Shown one piece after another: positions 8,373 to 16,470 of a DNA stretch of 64,000 nucleotides (the first letter of the stretch is position 1; every line of letters starts with the position of its first letter). Origin of the DNA: AC-49 sp963766605 (lineage in GTDB: Bacteria; Actinomycetota; Thermoleophilia; Solirubrobacterales; Solirubrobacteraceae); the NCBI GenBank assembly GCA_963766605.1, contig CAVYAT010000001.1:372001-436000 (forward strand), given 5' to 3'. A model generated the notes under the pieces. The model was not told the DNA's origin and searched no databases. It saw only the letters and a list, made by a program, of their open reading frames with translations. The position numbers and the translations under genes are program-made.

Positions 8373-9496
8373 GCTGGGATATCGCGCTGACCGACGTGGT
8401 GATCACCGAGCCCGACATCGAGGCGGTGCTCGACTGCTACCGCAGCGGCTGGCTGACGATGGGGCCGCGGATCCAGGCGTTCGAGGAGCAGTTCGCCCAG
8501 CGCGTGGGCGCGCGGCACGCGCTGGCCGTGTCGAGCGGCAGCGCGGCGATCCACCTGGCGCTGCTGGCGGCCGGAGTCGGGCCGGGTGACGAGGTCGTCG
8601 TTCCCGCGTTGACGTTTGTCGCCGCCGCCGGGATGGTCCGCGCGTGCGGCGGCACGCCGGTGCTGTGCGACAGCATCGGACCCCACGACCACAACCTCGA
8701 CCCCCAGTCGGTCGCCGACGTGCTGACCGACCGCACGAAGGTCGTGCTGGCGACGCACTGGTGGGGATATCCGTGCGACATGGCGGCGCTGCGCGAGGTC
8801 TGCCAGCCCCGCGGGGTCGCGATCGTCGAGGACGCCGCGCAGGCGGTGCTTGCCGACCTCGACGGGAACGGCAAGCTGGCCGGGACGGCCGGTCTGGCCG
8901 GCTGCTTCTCGCTGTTCTCCAAGAAGCAGCTGTGCGTCGGCGAGGGTGGCGTCGTGGTGACCGACGACGACGCGATCGCCGCGCGGGTCCGGTCGCTGCG
9001 CTCGCACGCGATGACCACCGTCACGTGGGACCGCCATCGCGGCCACGCCGAGACCTACGACATCGTCGACGTCGGCTTCAACTACCGCATGGACGAGCCG
9101 CGCGCCGCGCTGGCCCTGTCACGGCTGGGGCGCCTGGATGACGCGATCGCCCAGCGCCGCGCCGCGGTGCGTCTCTATCGCGAACGCCTGGGCGGCGTCG
9201 ACGGCGTGCTGCTGCCGTGGACCGACACCGACGTGCAGCGCTCAGCACACTTCTGCGTCGGCCCCGTGTTCGCCGACCGCGAGACCCGCGATCGTGTGCG
9301 CGGTGCGCTGACCGAGGCCGGGATCCAGACGACGTGGTACCCGTCGATCACCCGCTTCACCGAGTACCAGCACCTCGGTCCCATGCCGCGCGCCGAGGAG
9401 ATCTCGTGGCGCCACCTCGCGCTGCCGCTGTCGGCGACATTGACCGACGAGCACGTCGGACGCGTCTGCGACGTCGTGCAGACGACGCTGGGCTAA
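8369..9496 (+). CDS. DegT/DnrJ/EryC1-family sugar aminotransferase (second, tandem paralogue)
   Basis: 375 residues from ATG 8369, overlapping the preceding stop by 4 bases. The PLP lysine is Lys186 in FSKKQLCVGEGG; EDAAQAV and FNYRMDEPRAALALSRLGRL are conserved. It is a close paralogue of the gene just upstream: both share the SGWLT start region, SHAMT, and the run DEPRAALALSRLGRL. This suggests a tandem duplication followed by specialisation, perhaps for two different keto-sugars or ring positions. It ends convergently, overlapping the next gene by 4 bases. Confidence 0.93.
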   Translation: MSWDIALTDVVITEPDIEAVLDCYRSGWLTMGPRIQAFEEQFAQRVGARHALAVSSGSAAIHLALLAAGVGPGDEVVVPALTFVAAAGMVRACGGTPVLCDSIGPHDHNLDPQSVADVLTDRTKVVLATHWWGYPCDMAALREVCQPRGVAIVEDAAQAVLADLDGNGKLAGTAGLAGCFSLFSKKQLCVGEGGVVVTDDDAIAARVRSLRSHAMTTVTWDRHRGHAETYDIVDVGFNYRMDEPRAALALSRLGRLDDAIAQRRAAVRLYRERLGGVDGVLLPWTDTDVQRSAHFCVGPVFADRETRDRVRGALTEAGIQTTWYPSITRFTEYQHLGPMPRAEEISWRHLALPLSATLTDEHVGRVCDVVQTTLG

Positions 9497-9930
9497 GCCG
9501 TCGCCGGGCCGAAGACGGCGTCGACGATCGCGTCGGGCTCGGCAATCGCGAACGCGTCGGTGAGGCGGGCGCGGACCTCGTCGCGGCCGTAGCCGACGAC
9601 CGCCATCTCGATCGCGACGCTCATCGCCGGCGACGCCGGACCGAGCGGGTGCAGCGCCGGCGTGAGGCCGGAAGCGTGCGGCTGGTCGCCGACCGCGGTC
9701 AGCCTCGGCTGTTCGCCGAAGTGCTGGGCCAGGTGCTGGGTCGCCGTCTCGAGCTCGACGGTCAGCGCGTGGAGCTGCTCGCGCAGCCGAGCGGTCTCTG
9801 CCGATGCGCGTGCCAGCAGCGCGAGCAGCTGCTGGGGGGTTGGGGTGCCTGTCGCGGCGTCGGGGCCCGCCGCGACCGGCGTCACAGGGGACATCGGCTC
9901 CAACAGCGGACGCACAGGATTGGCCGACAT
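9493..9930 (-). CDS. Hypothetical protein with central coiled coil
   Basis: 145 residues, no signal peptide or TM. A Pro/Ala-rich N terminus is followed by a heptad-like helix (residues about 32-70, LLALLARASAETARLREQL) and a C-terminal alpha-rich part ending EPDAIVDAVFGPATA. The start is supported by a TACCAT box 8 bases upstream (9939-9944). The helix suggests oligomerisation. No family recognised. It is on the opposite strand to both neighbours, overlaps the aminotransferase gene by 4 bases at its 3' end, and its role in the polysaccharide locus is unknown. Confidence 0.6.
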   Translation of the reverse strand: MSANPVRPLLEPMSPVTPVAAGPDAATGTPTPQQLLALLARASAETARLREQLHALTVELETATQHLAQHFGEQPRLTAVGDQPHASGLTPALHPLGPASPAMSVAIEMAVVGYGRDEVRARLTDAFAIAEPDAIVDAVFGPATA

Positions 9931-10051
9931 CGCACCCGATGGTAGTGGAACGGGACGATGCAGTGGACATCTGTCTGATCGCCCGCCCCAACCGGCGCCG
10001 ACACGCCCGGGGCTGGTCTATCCTCACCGCTCGCCCGCACGGATCGCTCGA

Positions 10052-11335
10052 GTGCCTCGTCTTCGCTTCATCCTCCTGGCCGCAGCCGCGGCCGTCACGC
10101 TTGCGATCCCCGCGGCGGCTTCCGCCTCGCCCACGGTCGGGGTGACGATCAACAGCCCGGGCTCCAACCCGGCGAGCGCGATCGCGCAGCTCAACCTCGC
10201 GGCCAAGCTCCACATGAGGGCGGTGCGGGCCGAGATCCTGTGGAACACGCTCGAGCCGACCGGTCCGGGCAAGTACGACCCGGCCGTCCTCGCGGCGACC
10301 GACCAGTTCTTCGCGGCCGCCGCCGCGCGCCACATCAAGGTCCTGCTGGTCATCGACAGCACACCGTGCTGGGCGTCGAGCGCGCCGAAGAACCTCACCA
10401 ACGACTGCAAGAAGGGTTCGGGCCCGGCCGGCTACAGCGCGTGGCCGCCCACCCATCCCCGCGACTTCGCCAACGTCGCCGCGTTCGTCGCCGCCCGCTA
10501 CCGCACCCAGCTCGAGGCGTTCGAGGTCTGGAACGAGCCCGACCAGTCCAACCAGCTCTATTGGGCCGGCCCGAGCAAGCCGCAGCGCTACGCCGCGCTG
10601 CTGCGCGCCGCCTACCCGGCGATCAAGGCCGTGGCGCCCCGCGTGCCGGTGCTCGCCGGGGCCCTCGTCGGCTGGAACGGCGTGTTCCTCAAGCAGCTCT
10701 ACGCGGCCGGCATCAAGGGCTACTACGACGGCCTGTCGGTCCACTACTACGACCTCGTGCTCGCCGATCTGCGCGTCATCCACCAGGTGCAGCTGGCCCA
10801 CGGCGACACCAAGCCGGTGTGGCTCGCCGAGTTCGGCTGGTCGAGCTGCGCGCCGCTCAAGCAGCAGGACGGCGGCCAGTTCTGCGTCACGCCGCAGATC
10901 GAGGCCCAGGACATCATCGACGTCATCCGCGCGACGCGCAATACGTCGTACGTCAAGGAGCTCTACGTCTACAACATGTCCGACACGGCTCAGTACAGCC
11001 TCGGGCTGGTCGACCGCAACGGCCGGCCGAAGCCGGCGTTCACGGCGGTGCAGAAGCAGCTCGCCGCCCGCGTCTCGCCGCCGTCGCGCAAGGTCGCGGT
11101 CTCGCTGAACCGCTCACACGGGCGCGCCGTGGTCTCGGGCAGCGGCCCGGCCGGCGACTTCTACGGGCTCAACGTCTACAAGGGCGGCGTGCTGCGCTTC
11201 GCCGCCACCGTGCAGCTCAAGCTCAACAACACGTTCAACTACCCGCTGCCGCCGGCGCTCGGCACCCAGGGCCTGAAGGTCAGCTTCTACCAGTTGTGGC
11301 AGGGCAAGAAGCACGCGATCACGCGGCACATGTAG
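10052..11335 (+). CDS. Secreted clan-A glycoside hydrolase-like protein (paralogue 1)
   Basis: 427 residues from GTG 10052, where a signal peptide begins (RLRFILLAAAAAVTLAIPAA, cleavage after ASA). The TIM-barrel shows both clan-A glutamates: acid/base Glu162 in FEVWNEPDQ and nucleophile Glu260 in VWLAEFGWSSC. The remainder, from about residue 330, is a beta-rich C-terminal domain. By fold it resembles GH5/GH39-type retaining beta-glycosidases. Three paralogues lie within 5 kb, all secreted. In other exopolysaccharide systems, such as PslG of Pseudomonas, a GH39 enzyme trims or recycles the polymer; a similar job here is inference. Substrate unknown. Confidence 0.8.
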   Translation: MPRLRFILLAAAAAVTLAIPAAASASPTVGVTINSPGSNPASAIAQLNLAAKLHMRAVRAEILWNTLEPTGPGKYDPAVLAATDQFFAAAAARHIKVLLVIDSTPCWASSAPKNLTNDCKKGSGPAGYSAWPPTHPRDFANVAAFVAARYRTQLEAFEVWNEPDQSNQLYWAGPSKPQRYAALLRAAYPAIKAVAPRVPVLAGALVGWNGVFLKQLYAAGIKGYYDGLSVHYYDLVLADLRVIHQVQLAHGDTKPVWLAEFGWSSCAPLKQQDGGQFCVTPQIEAQDIIDVIRATRNTSYVKELYVYNMSDTAQYSLGLVDRNGRPKPAFTAVQKQLAARVSPPSRKVAVSLNRSHGRAVVSGSGPAGDFYGLNVYKGGVLRFAATVQLKLNNTFNYPLPPALGTQGLKVSFYQLWQGKKHAITRHM

Positions 11336-11374
11336 GGCGCATGGCGCCGGTGGCGGTGCGAACACAACCGCGAA

Positions 11375-12532
11375 CTACCGACCCGCCGCCGCGGCCTCAA
11401 ACGCCGCCAGCGCCGGCTTGGGCCGCATGTTTCCGTCCGTGAGCCCGAAGCCGTCGAGCTGCCCTGGCGGCGTGGCGGCCGCCGCGCCCTGCGAGTAGCT
11501 GTAGACGAACAGCGCGCGCACGTAGCCCGCCCAGCGCGAACGGGCCAGCGCGAACGACGCGGTGATGTCGCTGGCCTGGTCGGCGAGGCTGACGCACGGC
11601 GGCCGGCGTGTGCACGTCGACCAGCCGAGCTCGGTGATCCAGATCGGCGCCGGCGCGCTGTCGTCGGCCACGATCTCATGGTGGACCGCCTCGACGCGCC
11701 CGACCTGAAGCGACAGGTCGGTCGGGTCGTACGGTTGCGGCGGCGGTGTCGCATACGGATGGACGGCGAACGCGTCGGCGTAGCGGCCGAGGTCGGGCTG
11801 CGCCGCGAACAGGTCGTCAACCCAGTTGCCGGCGCCACCGCCGATCCGCGGGTAGGTGCTCTCGGCCTCGACGAGGAATCGCGCGCCGGCGTTGGCGCGG
11901 CGGCCCGCCTTGACGGCGGCGGCCACGAGCTGCGCGTAGTCGTCCGCGCTCAGGCGGTTGGGGCCGATCAGGTACGGCTCGTTCCACAGCTCGAACCATG
12001 TCGGCGCCAGCCCCGCGAGCCGCGGGTTGGTGCGCCAGAACGTCCCGCCCGGCCCGTAGCGGGCGACGGCGGCCGCGGTGAACGCGGCGAACGCACGGTC
12101 GAAGTCGGCCGAGCCGCGGACCCAGGCGGGGCGCCCGTCGAGCAGCGGCAGGACAGTCAGTCCCCAGCTCGCTGCCCCGCCGACGACGCTGTCGAACAGC
12201 GTCCAGTCGCGCACGCCGCGCTGCGGCGAGACGACCGTCCAGTCGAGGTCCTCGCGGATCGCCGTCGCGCCGCTGGCGCGCGCCGCGGCAAGCAGATTGC
12301 AGGCCTGGTTGCCCTGGAAGTAGCGCGCCGAGATCGACAGGCCGACGACCAGGCTGCCACGGGCGGCCCGGGCGACGCGCCGCGCGGGCGGTGTCGGCGG
12401 CGGCTTGCAGGGCGTGCGCGGAGGACCGGTGGAAGGGACCGTGATCGCGATACCGGTTGCACTGCCCGCACAGGCGACCGCCAGGACGACAATGGTCACC
12501 CGGAAGGCCTGACGAGGACCCGCTGGGCGCAC
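11375..12532 (-). CDS. Secreted clan-A glycoside hydrolase-like protein (paralogue 2)
   Basis: 385 residues. The N-terminal hydrophobic segment (VTIVVLAVACAGSATGIAIT) is a signal peptide or anchor. Catalytic candidates are Glu185 in FELWNEPYL and Glu301 in WITELGWSTC, the same pair as in the other three paralogues, and HPYA matches the HPYG of paralogues 3 and 4. It ends convergently with paralogue 1, with 39 bases between stops that hold only a small inverted repeat (GGCGC ATG GCGCC, 11336-11348). The glycosyltransferase gene to its right is on the same strand, so the pair may be co-transcribed. Confidence 0.78.
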   Translation of the reverse strand: MRPAGPRQAFRVTIVVLAVACAGSATGIAITVPSTGPPRTPCKPPPTPPARRVARAARGSLVVGLSISARYFQGNQACNLLAAARASGATAIREDLDWTVVSPQRGVRDWTLFDSVVGGAASWGLTVLPLLDGRPAWVRGSADFDRAFAAFTAAAVARYGPGGTFWRTNPRLAGLAPTWFELWNEPYLIGPNRLSADDYAQLVAAAVKAGRRANAGARFLVEAESTYPRIGGGAGNWVDDLFAAQPDLGRYADAFAVHPYATPPPQPYDPTDLSLQVGRVEAVHHEIVADDSAPAPIWITELGWSTCTRRPPCVSLADQASDITASFALARSRWAGYVRALFVYSYSQGAAAATPPGQLDGFGLTDGNMRPKPALAAFEAAAAGR

Positions 12533-12586
12533 TTTCTTGCGTCCTACCCCACCCCCGACGAATCTTGCGCGATCTGTTTCGTATTT

Positions 12587-13708
12587 TCAGCGCGCGCCCG
12601 CGGCGGTGAACAGCGCCTCGATCTTCTCCGCCACCACCGGCGCGGCGTAGACCGCCTCGGCGTGCGCGCGGGCCGCCTCGCCCTGCGTCCGGCGCAGCTC
12701 GGGATCGTCGACGTACGGGGCGATCAGCGCGGCCAGCGCTCCCACGTCGTTGTCGGGCGAGGCGATCGCGCCGAACGCCGGCTCGATCATGTCGCTGACG
12801 CCCTCGGCGCCGGTCGACAGGCACGGGCGACGGGCGAGCATCCCCAGGATCACGGCCCGCGGCTGGCCCTCGGTCGGACTGGGGCAGAAGACGCTGACGT
12901 CGAACGCGCTGAGCACGTCGTCGACGTCGCCGTGCGGGGTCGGGATCACGTGCAGGCGGTCGCCCAGCGGCGCGCCCCGCGCGCGCAGGTCGCCCTCGGT
13001 CTCCCCGCTGCCGGCGAGGATCAGGTGGACGCGCGGGTCCTCGAGGCGCGCGACGGCGTCGACGACGACGTCGTTGCGCTTCTTGGGATGAAAGCGCGAG
13101 ATGCAGCCGACGACGAACGCGTCGGCCGGGATGCCGAGCTGGGCGCGCGCTCGGGCGCGGCCCTCGGCCGTGAAGTCGATCTCGTCGGTGCGCATCGCGT
13201 TGGCGACCGTCACGACCTTGGCCGCCGGGATGCCGACGTCGACGAGGTTGTCGGCCGTCCCCTGGGAGATCGCCATCACGAGCGCCGCCTGATCGGCGGC
13301 GCGCAGGTACATGCGCTGCGGAACACCCTTGCGCATCGGGAACGGGACCGGCCCCCACTCACACCACACGAGCGTCGCGCGCAGCCGCGCCGCGAGGCCG
13401 CGGGCCAGCAGCTGTTCCTTCTTGTAGTGCAGCAGCAGGACGTCGTACGGCGCCTCGGCCTGGAGCGCGCGGCGCATGCGGTTGCGGTAGGGGAACCAGC
13501 GCACGGCGAGCGACCACTTGCTCGACACGCTCAGCTTGGGGCCGATCGCCACGGGCCGGACGCGGACGCCGGTCTGGCGCCCGATGTCGGGCTGATCGGA
13601 GATCATCACGCATTCGTGGCCGCGGGCCACGAGCGCGTCGAGCATCTCGATTGCGGCGAATTCCGCGCCCCCGCTGGAGGTCGTTGTCATGACGCTCACG
13701 ATCTTCAT
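12587..13708 (-). CDS. GT-B glycosyltransferase, family 4 type
   Basis: 373 residues from ATG 13708, chosen because the canonical first strand starts there (MKIVSVMTTTSSGGAEFAAI); a longer frame from 13807 only adds 33 unstructured residues and would run into the divergent gene. The donor domain shows VGCISRFHPKKRNDVVVDAV and, later, a PSPTEGQPRAVILGML segment matching the E-x7-E region. It is a cytoplasmic or peripheral membrane enzyme adding a sugar to the lipid-linked repeat. The divergent start with paralogue 3 leaves a 120-base intergenic promoter region. Confidence 0.9.
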   Translation of the reverse strand: MKIVSVMTTTSSGGAEFAAIEMLDALVARGHECVMISDQPDIGRQTGVRVRPVAIGPKLSVSSKWSLAVRWFPYRNRMRRALQAEAPYDVLLLHYKKEQLLARGLAARLRATLVWCEWGPVPFPMRKGVPQRMYLRAADQAALVMAISQGTADNLVDVGIPAAKVVTVANAMRTDEIDFTAEGRARARAQLGIPADAFVVGCISRFHPKKRNDVVVDAVARLEDPRVHLILAGSGETEGDLRARGAPLGDRLHVIPTPHGDVDDVLSAFDVSVFCPSPTEGQPRAVILGMLARRPCLSTGAEGVSDMIEPAFGAIASPDNDVGALAALIAPYVDDPELRRTQGEAARAHAEAVYAAPVVAEKIEALFTAAGAR

Positions 13709-13828
13709 CGGGCGGCCATAGTAGTTCCCCGCGTCGATACGACAATCGTCCAGCGAAGCAGTCGAACATCCGGCCGTATTTCGGCGGGTCGCTGACCCAG
13801 GTTTCATGGATCAGCCGACGCCGGGAAG

Positions 13829-15262
13829 GTGTCCCGCCTTCCCCACGCGACGCTGTTGCTCGTTCTGTGCGCCCTCGCGGCGCCGGGTGCCGCTGCCGCA
13901 GCGACCCCGCCGCTGTTGCACCACGTCCGGGTGTCACAGCCCACGCGCGCGTCACACAAGGCCACACCGGCCACCACCGTCCACGCCCCCATGGCGTGCT
14001 CGGCGCGGACCCACACGGTCGTCAGCCGCTCGCACGCCCGCATGTGGCAGTCCAAGCCCAGCGGGCGCCTGACGCGCTATCGCGCCCACGGCGCCGGCCG
14101 GTGGACGATGGCGATCATCACCGTGCGCACGACCGTACCCAGGTGCGCGACGGCCGGCGCGCAGTCGACCACGACCACGGGCACGACCTCGGGGACCCAG
14201 AAGACGACCAAGCAGGGCGGGGGGGCGATCACGGCCGGCCCGGCCGTCACCGTCACCGGTACCCCGGTCGCCGCCAGCCCGCTGACGATCGGCATCGTCG
14301 CCAACACCCAGGGCTGGGGCCAGCACGCCGGCACGCTGCAGGACAAGGTCATGCAGACCGGCGTGCGCTGGCTGCGCGAGGAGATCGGCTGGGACACCGT
14401 CGAGACCGCCCGCGGCCAGTACGACTGGTCCAACTACGACGCGCTGTACACGGCGGCGGCCCAGCGCGGACTGCACATCCTGCCGCTGATCCTGGGCACG
14501 CCGGGCTGGGCGGGGCCAAGCCCGCAGACGCTGCCGATCGACCCCAGCGCCTACGCGAGCTTCGTCGCCGCGGTCGTGCGGCGCTACGGCACGGGTGGCA
14601 CCTTCTGGGCCGCCCACCCCGAGCTGACGGCGGCCCCGTCGGTGCAGTTCGAGCTCTGGAACGAGCCGTGGAACGCGCCCAACGCAAGCGCCGCCACCTA
14701 CGCCCGTCTGGTCGCGGCGGCCGGCGCCGCGGCTCACGCTGCCGACCCGGCGGCCCAGGTGCTCCTCGACGACGACATCACCGCCCAGACCGTCAACGGC
14801 CACTCGGCGTCGTGGACCGACGCGATGTATGCCGCGGTCCCGAACCTCAACCAGTTCTTCGACGTCGTCGCGATCCACCCCTACGGCGGCACGCTGACGG
14901 CGAAGACCGACGACGTCTACGGCCGCTTCCGCCTGGAGATGGAGGACGTCCGCTCCGACATGGTCGACCACGGTGCGACCGACAAGCCGTTCTGGCTCAC
15001 CGAGATCGGCTGGTCGACCTGCGCCGCGGGCCCCGCCGGCCACTGCTTCAGCGAGGCCGACCAGGCGACGTTCATCACACAGCTGTTCGCGCTCGTGCAC
15101 ACGACCTACTCCAGCTACGTCCGCGGCGTGTTCATCTACCACTACAACGACCAGCCCAACGGCTCGCCGAGCGACCCCGAGGCGTACTTCGGGCTGACCC
15201 GCGCCGACGGCTCGCACAAGCCGGCCTACGCGGCGTTCCAGGCCGCCGTCGCCGCCGGCTGA
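13829..15262 (+). CDS. Secreted clan-A glycoside hydrolase-like protein (paralogue 3)
   Basis: 477 residues from GTG 13829. Signal peptide LPHATLLLVLCALAAPGAAA, then about 110 residues of Thr/Ser-rich linker (TTTTGTTSGTQKTTKQ), then the TIM-barrel. Glu279 lies in FELWNEPWN and Glu392 in FWLTEIGWSTC; HPYGGTLT follows a beta strand as in paralogue 4. The linker is the longest of the four paralogues and would suit attachment to, or reach through, an envelope layer. The barrel is closely similar to that of the next gene (LRHE-type WLREE-DW-VE start, PSWAGPSP/PGWAGPSP), so the two probably arose by local duplication. Confidence 0.8.
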   Translation: MSRLPHATLLLVLCALAAPGAAAAATPPLLHHVRVSQPTRASHKATPATTVHAPMACSARTHTVVSRSHARMWQSKPSGRLTRYRAHGAGRWTMAIITVRTTVPRCATAGAQSTTTTGTTSGTQKTTKQGGGAITAGPAVTVTGTPVAASPLTIGIVANTQGWGQHAGTLQDKVMQTGVRWLREEIGWDTVETARGQYDWSNYDALYTAAAQRGLHILPLILGTPGWAGPSPQTLPIDPSAYASFVAAVVRRYGTGGTFWAAHPELTAAPSVQFELWNEPWNAPNASAATYARLVAAAGAAAHAADPAAQVLLDDDITAQTVNGHSASWTDAMYAAVPNLNQFFDVVAIHPYGGTLTAKTDDVYGRFRLEMEDVRSDMVDHGATDKPFWLTEIGWSTCAAGPAGHCFSEADQATFITQLFALVHTTYSSYVRGVFIYHYNDQPNGSPSDPEAYFGLTRADGSHKPAYAAFQAAVAAG

Positions 15263-15289
15263 CCGGCTCGCGGCGCGCAGCCCTGCTGC

Positions 15290-15295
15290 TAGCGT
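15290..15295 (+). promoter_or_regulatory. Candidate -10 box (leaderless) for the 15303 gene
   Basis: TAGCGT is 7 bases before ATG 15303. The identical hexamer with the identical 7-base gap recurs before the flippase start at 16471, which makes chance less likely for both. Confidence 0.5.
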
Positions 15296-15302
15296 CGGAC
15301 CG

Positions 15303-16460
15303 ATGTCGCCACGGGCCCGCGTGCTGACGCTCGGCCTCGTCGTCGCAGCGGTCGCAGTCGGGGTCCCGGCGTTGCGCGGCACCGAGGCCGATCGCCCGGT
15401 GACCAGCGCGCGCGCGTCGCGCCCCGCGTTCCCGCCGATCATCGGCATCAACGCCAACTCCCAGGGCTATCACGCGCACGCCGGCGTGCTCCAGGATCGT
15501 GTGCGCCACATCGGCGTGCGCTGGCTGCGAGAGGAGCTCGACTGGAACGTGGTCGAGACGGCCCCGGGACGCTACGACTGGACCCGCTACGACGAGCTCT
15601 ACGCCGCGGCGGCGCGGCGGCGCCTGCACATCCTGGCGCTGATCCTCGGCACGCCGAGCTGGGCTGGGCCGTCGCCGACGGCGCTGCCGGCCGATCCCGC
15701 CACGTACGCCGCGTTCGTCGCCGCGGTCGTGCGCCGCTACGGCCCCGGCGGTGTCTTCTGGGCCACGCACCCGGGGCTGCGCGCCGACCCGTCGCAGTGG
15801 TTCGAGCTGTGGAACGAGCCGTGGAACGCGCTGTTCTCGGGTGGGCACCCCGATCCGGGCGCCTACGCGCGGCTCGTCGCGGCCGCGGGGCCGGCGGCCC
15901 ACCGGGCCAACCCGGCGGCCCGCGTGCTGATCGAAAGCGACATCACGCCGGTGCAGACCGACACCCAGGTGGAGTCGTGGACCGATGCGATGTACGACGC
16001 GGTGCCGACCCTCAACGACGACTTCGACGCCGTCGCGATCCATCCCTACGGCGGACCGGACCTCATCCATGTGGCCGACGGCTACAACGGGCGCTTCGCG
16101 GCGGAGATGGTCGACATCCGCGCCGACTTCGTCGCCCACGGGGCGGCCGGCAAGCCGTTCTGGCTGACCGAGATCGGCTGGCCGACATGCCCGGCCGGCC
16201 CGCCCGCCAACTGCGTCAGCCAGGTGGCGCAGGCAGGGCTCGTGACCGAGCTGTTCCGGCTGCTGTCGAGCACGTACCGCTCGTACGTCGGCGCGGTGTT
16301 CCTCTACCACTTCAACGACTTCCCCCATGGCGCCGCCGACGATCGCGAGGCGTACTTCGGCCTGACGCGCGTCAACGGCTCGCACAAGCCTGCCTACCGG
16401 GCGTTCCAGGCCGCGCTGGCGGGCCGGGACAACGTCGGTGCCACCCGCTCCGGAAGGTAG
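15303..16460 (+). CDS. Secreted clan-A glycoside hydrolase-like protein (paralogue 4)
   Basis: 385 residues. The N-terminal hydrophobic segment VLTLGLVVAAVAVGVPAL acts as signal or anchor. The barrel starts at about residue 45 (IIGINANSQG). Catalytic candidates are Glu172 in FELWNEPWN and Glu290 in FWLTEIGWPTC. It lacks the long Thr-rich linker of paralogue 3. The last part (YRAFQAALAG) matches the end of paralogue 3 (YAAFQAAVAAG), so the whole domain is duplicated. The flippase begins 10 bases downstream. Confidence 0.8.
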   Translation: MSPRARVLTLGLVVAAVAVGVPALRGTEADRPVTSARASRPAFPPIIGINANSQGYHAHAGVLQDRVRHIGVRWLREELDWNVVETAPGRYDWTRYDELYAAAARRRLHILALILGTPSWAGPSPTALPADPATYAAFVAAVVRRYGPGGVFWATHPGLRADPSQWFELWNEPWNALFSGGHPDPGAYARLVAAAGPAAHRANPAARVLIESDITPVQTDTQVESWTDAMYDAVPTLNDDFDAVAIHPYGGPDLIHVADGYNGRFAAEMVDIRADFVAHGAAGKPFWLTEIGWPTCPAGPPANCVSQVAQAGLVTELFRLLSSTYRSYVGAVFLYHFNDFPHGAADDREAYFGLTRVNGSHKPAYRAFQAALAGRDNVGATRSGR

Positions 16461-16463
16461 CGT
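16458..16463 (+). promoter_or_regulatory. Candidate -10 box (leaderless) for the flippase, overlapping the upstream stop codon
   Basis: TAGCGT, whose first three bases are the TAG stop of the glycosidase, stands 7 bases before GTG 16471. It repeats the spacing seen at 15290 and supports 16471 over GTG 16438 as the flippase start. Confidence 0.5.
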
Positions 16464-16470
16464 CCAGACG

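Noticed and set aside
11336..11374. Bidirectional terminator between the two convergent glycosidase genes
   Set aside because: The inverted repeat has only 5-base arms and no T tract; too weak to call.
11678..13795. 705-codon plus-strand frame across paralogue 2 and a glycosyltransferase
   Set aside because: Shadow of two real minus-strand genes; it crosses their boundary and has no domain-like pattern.
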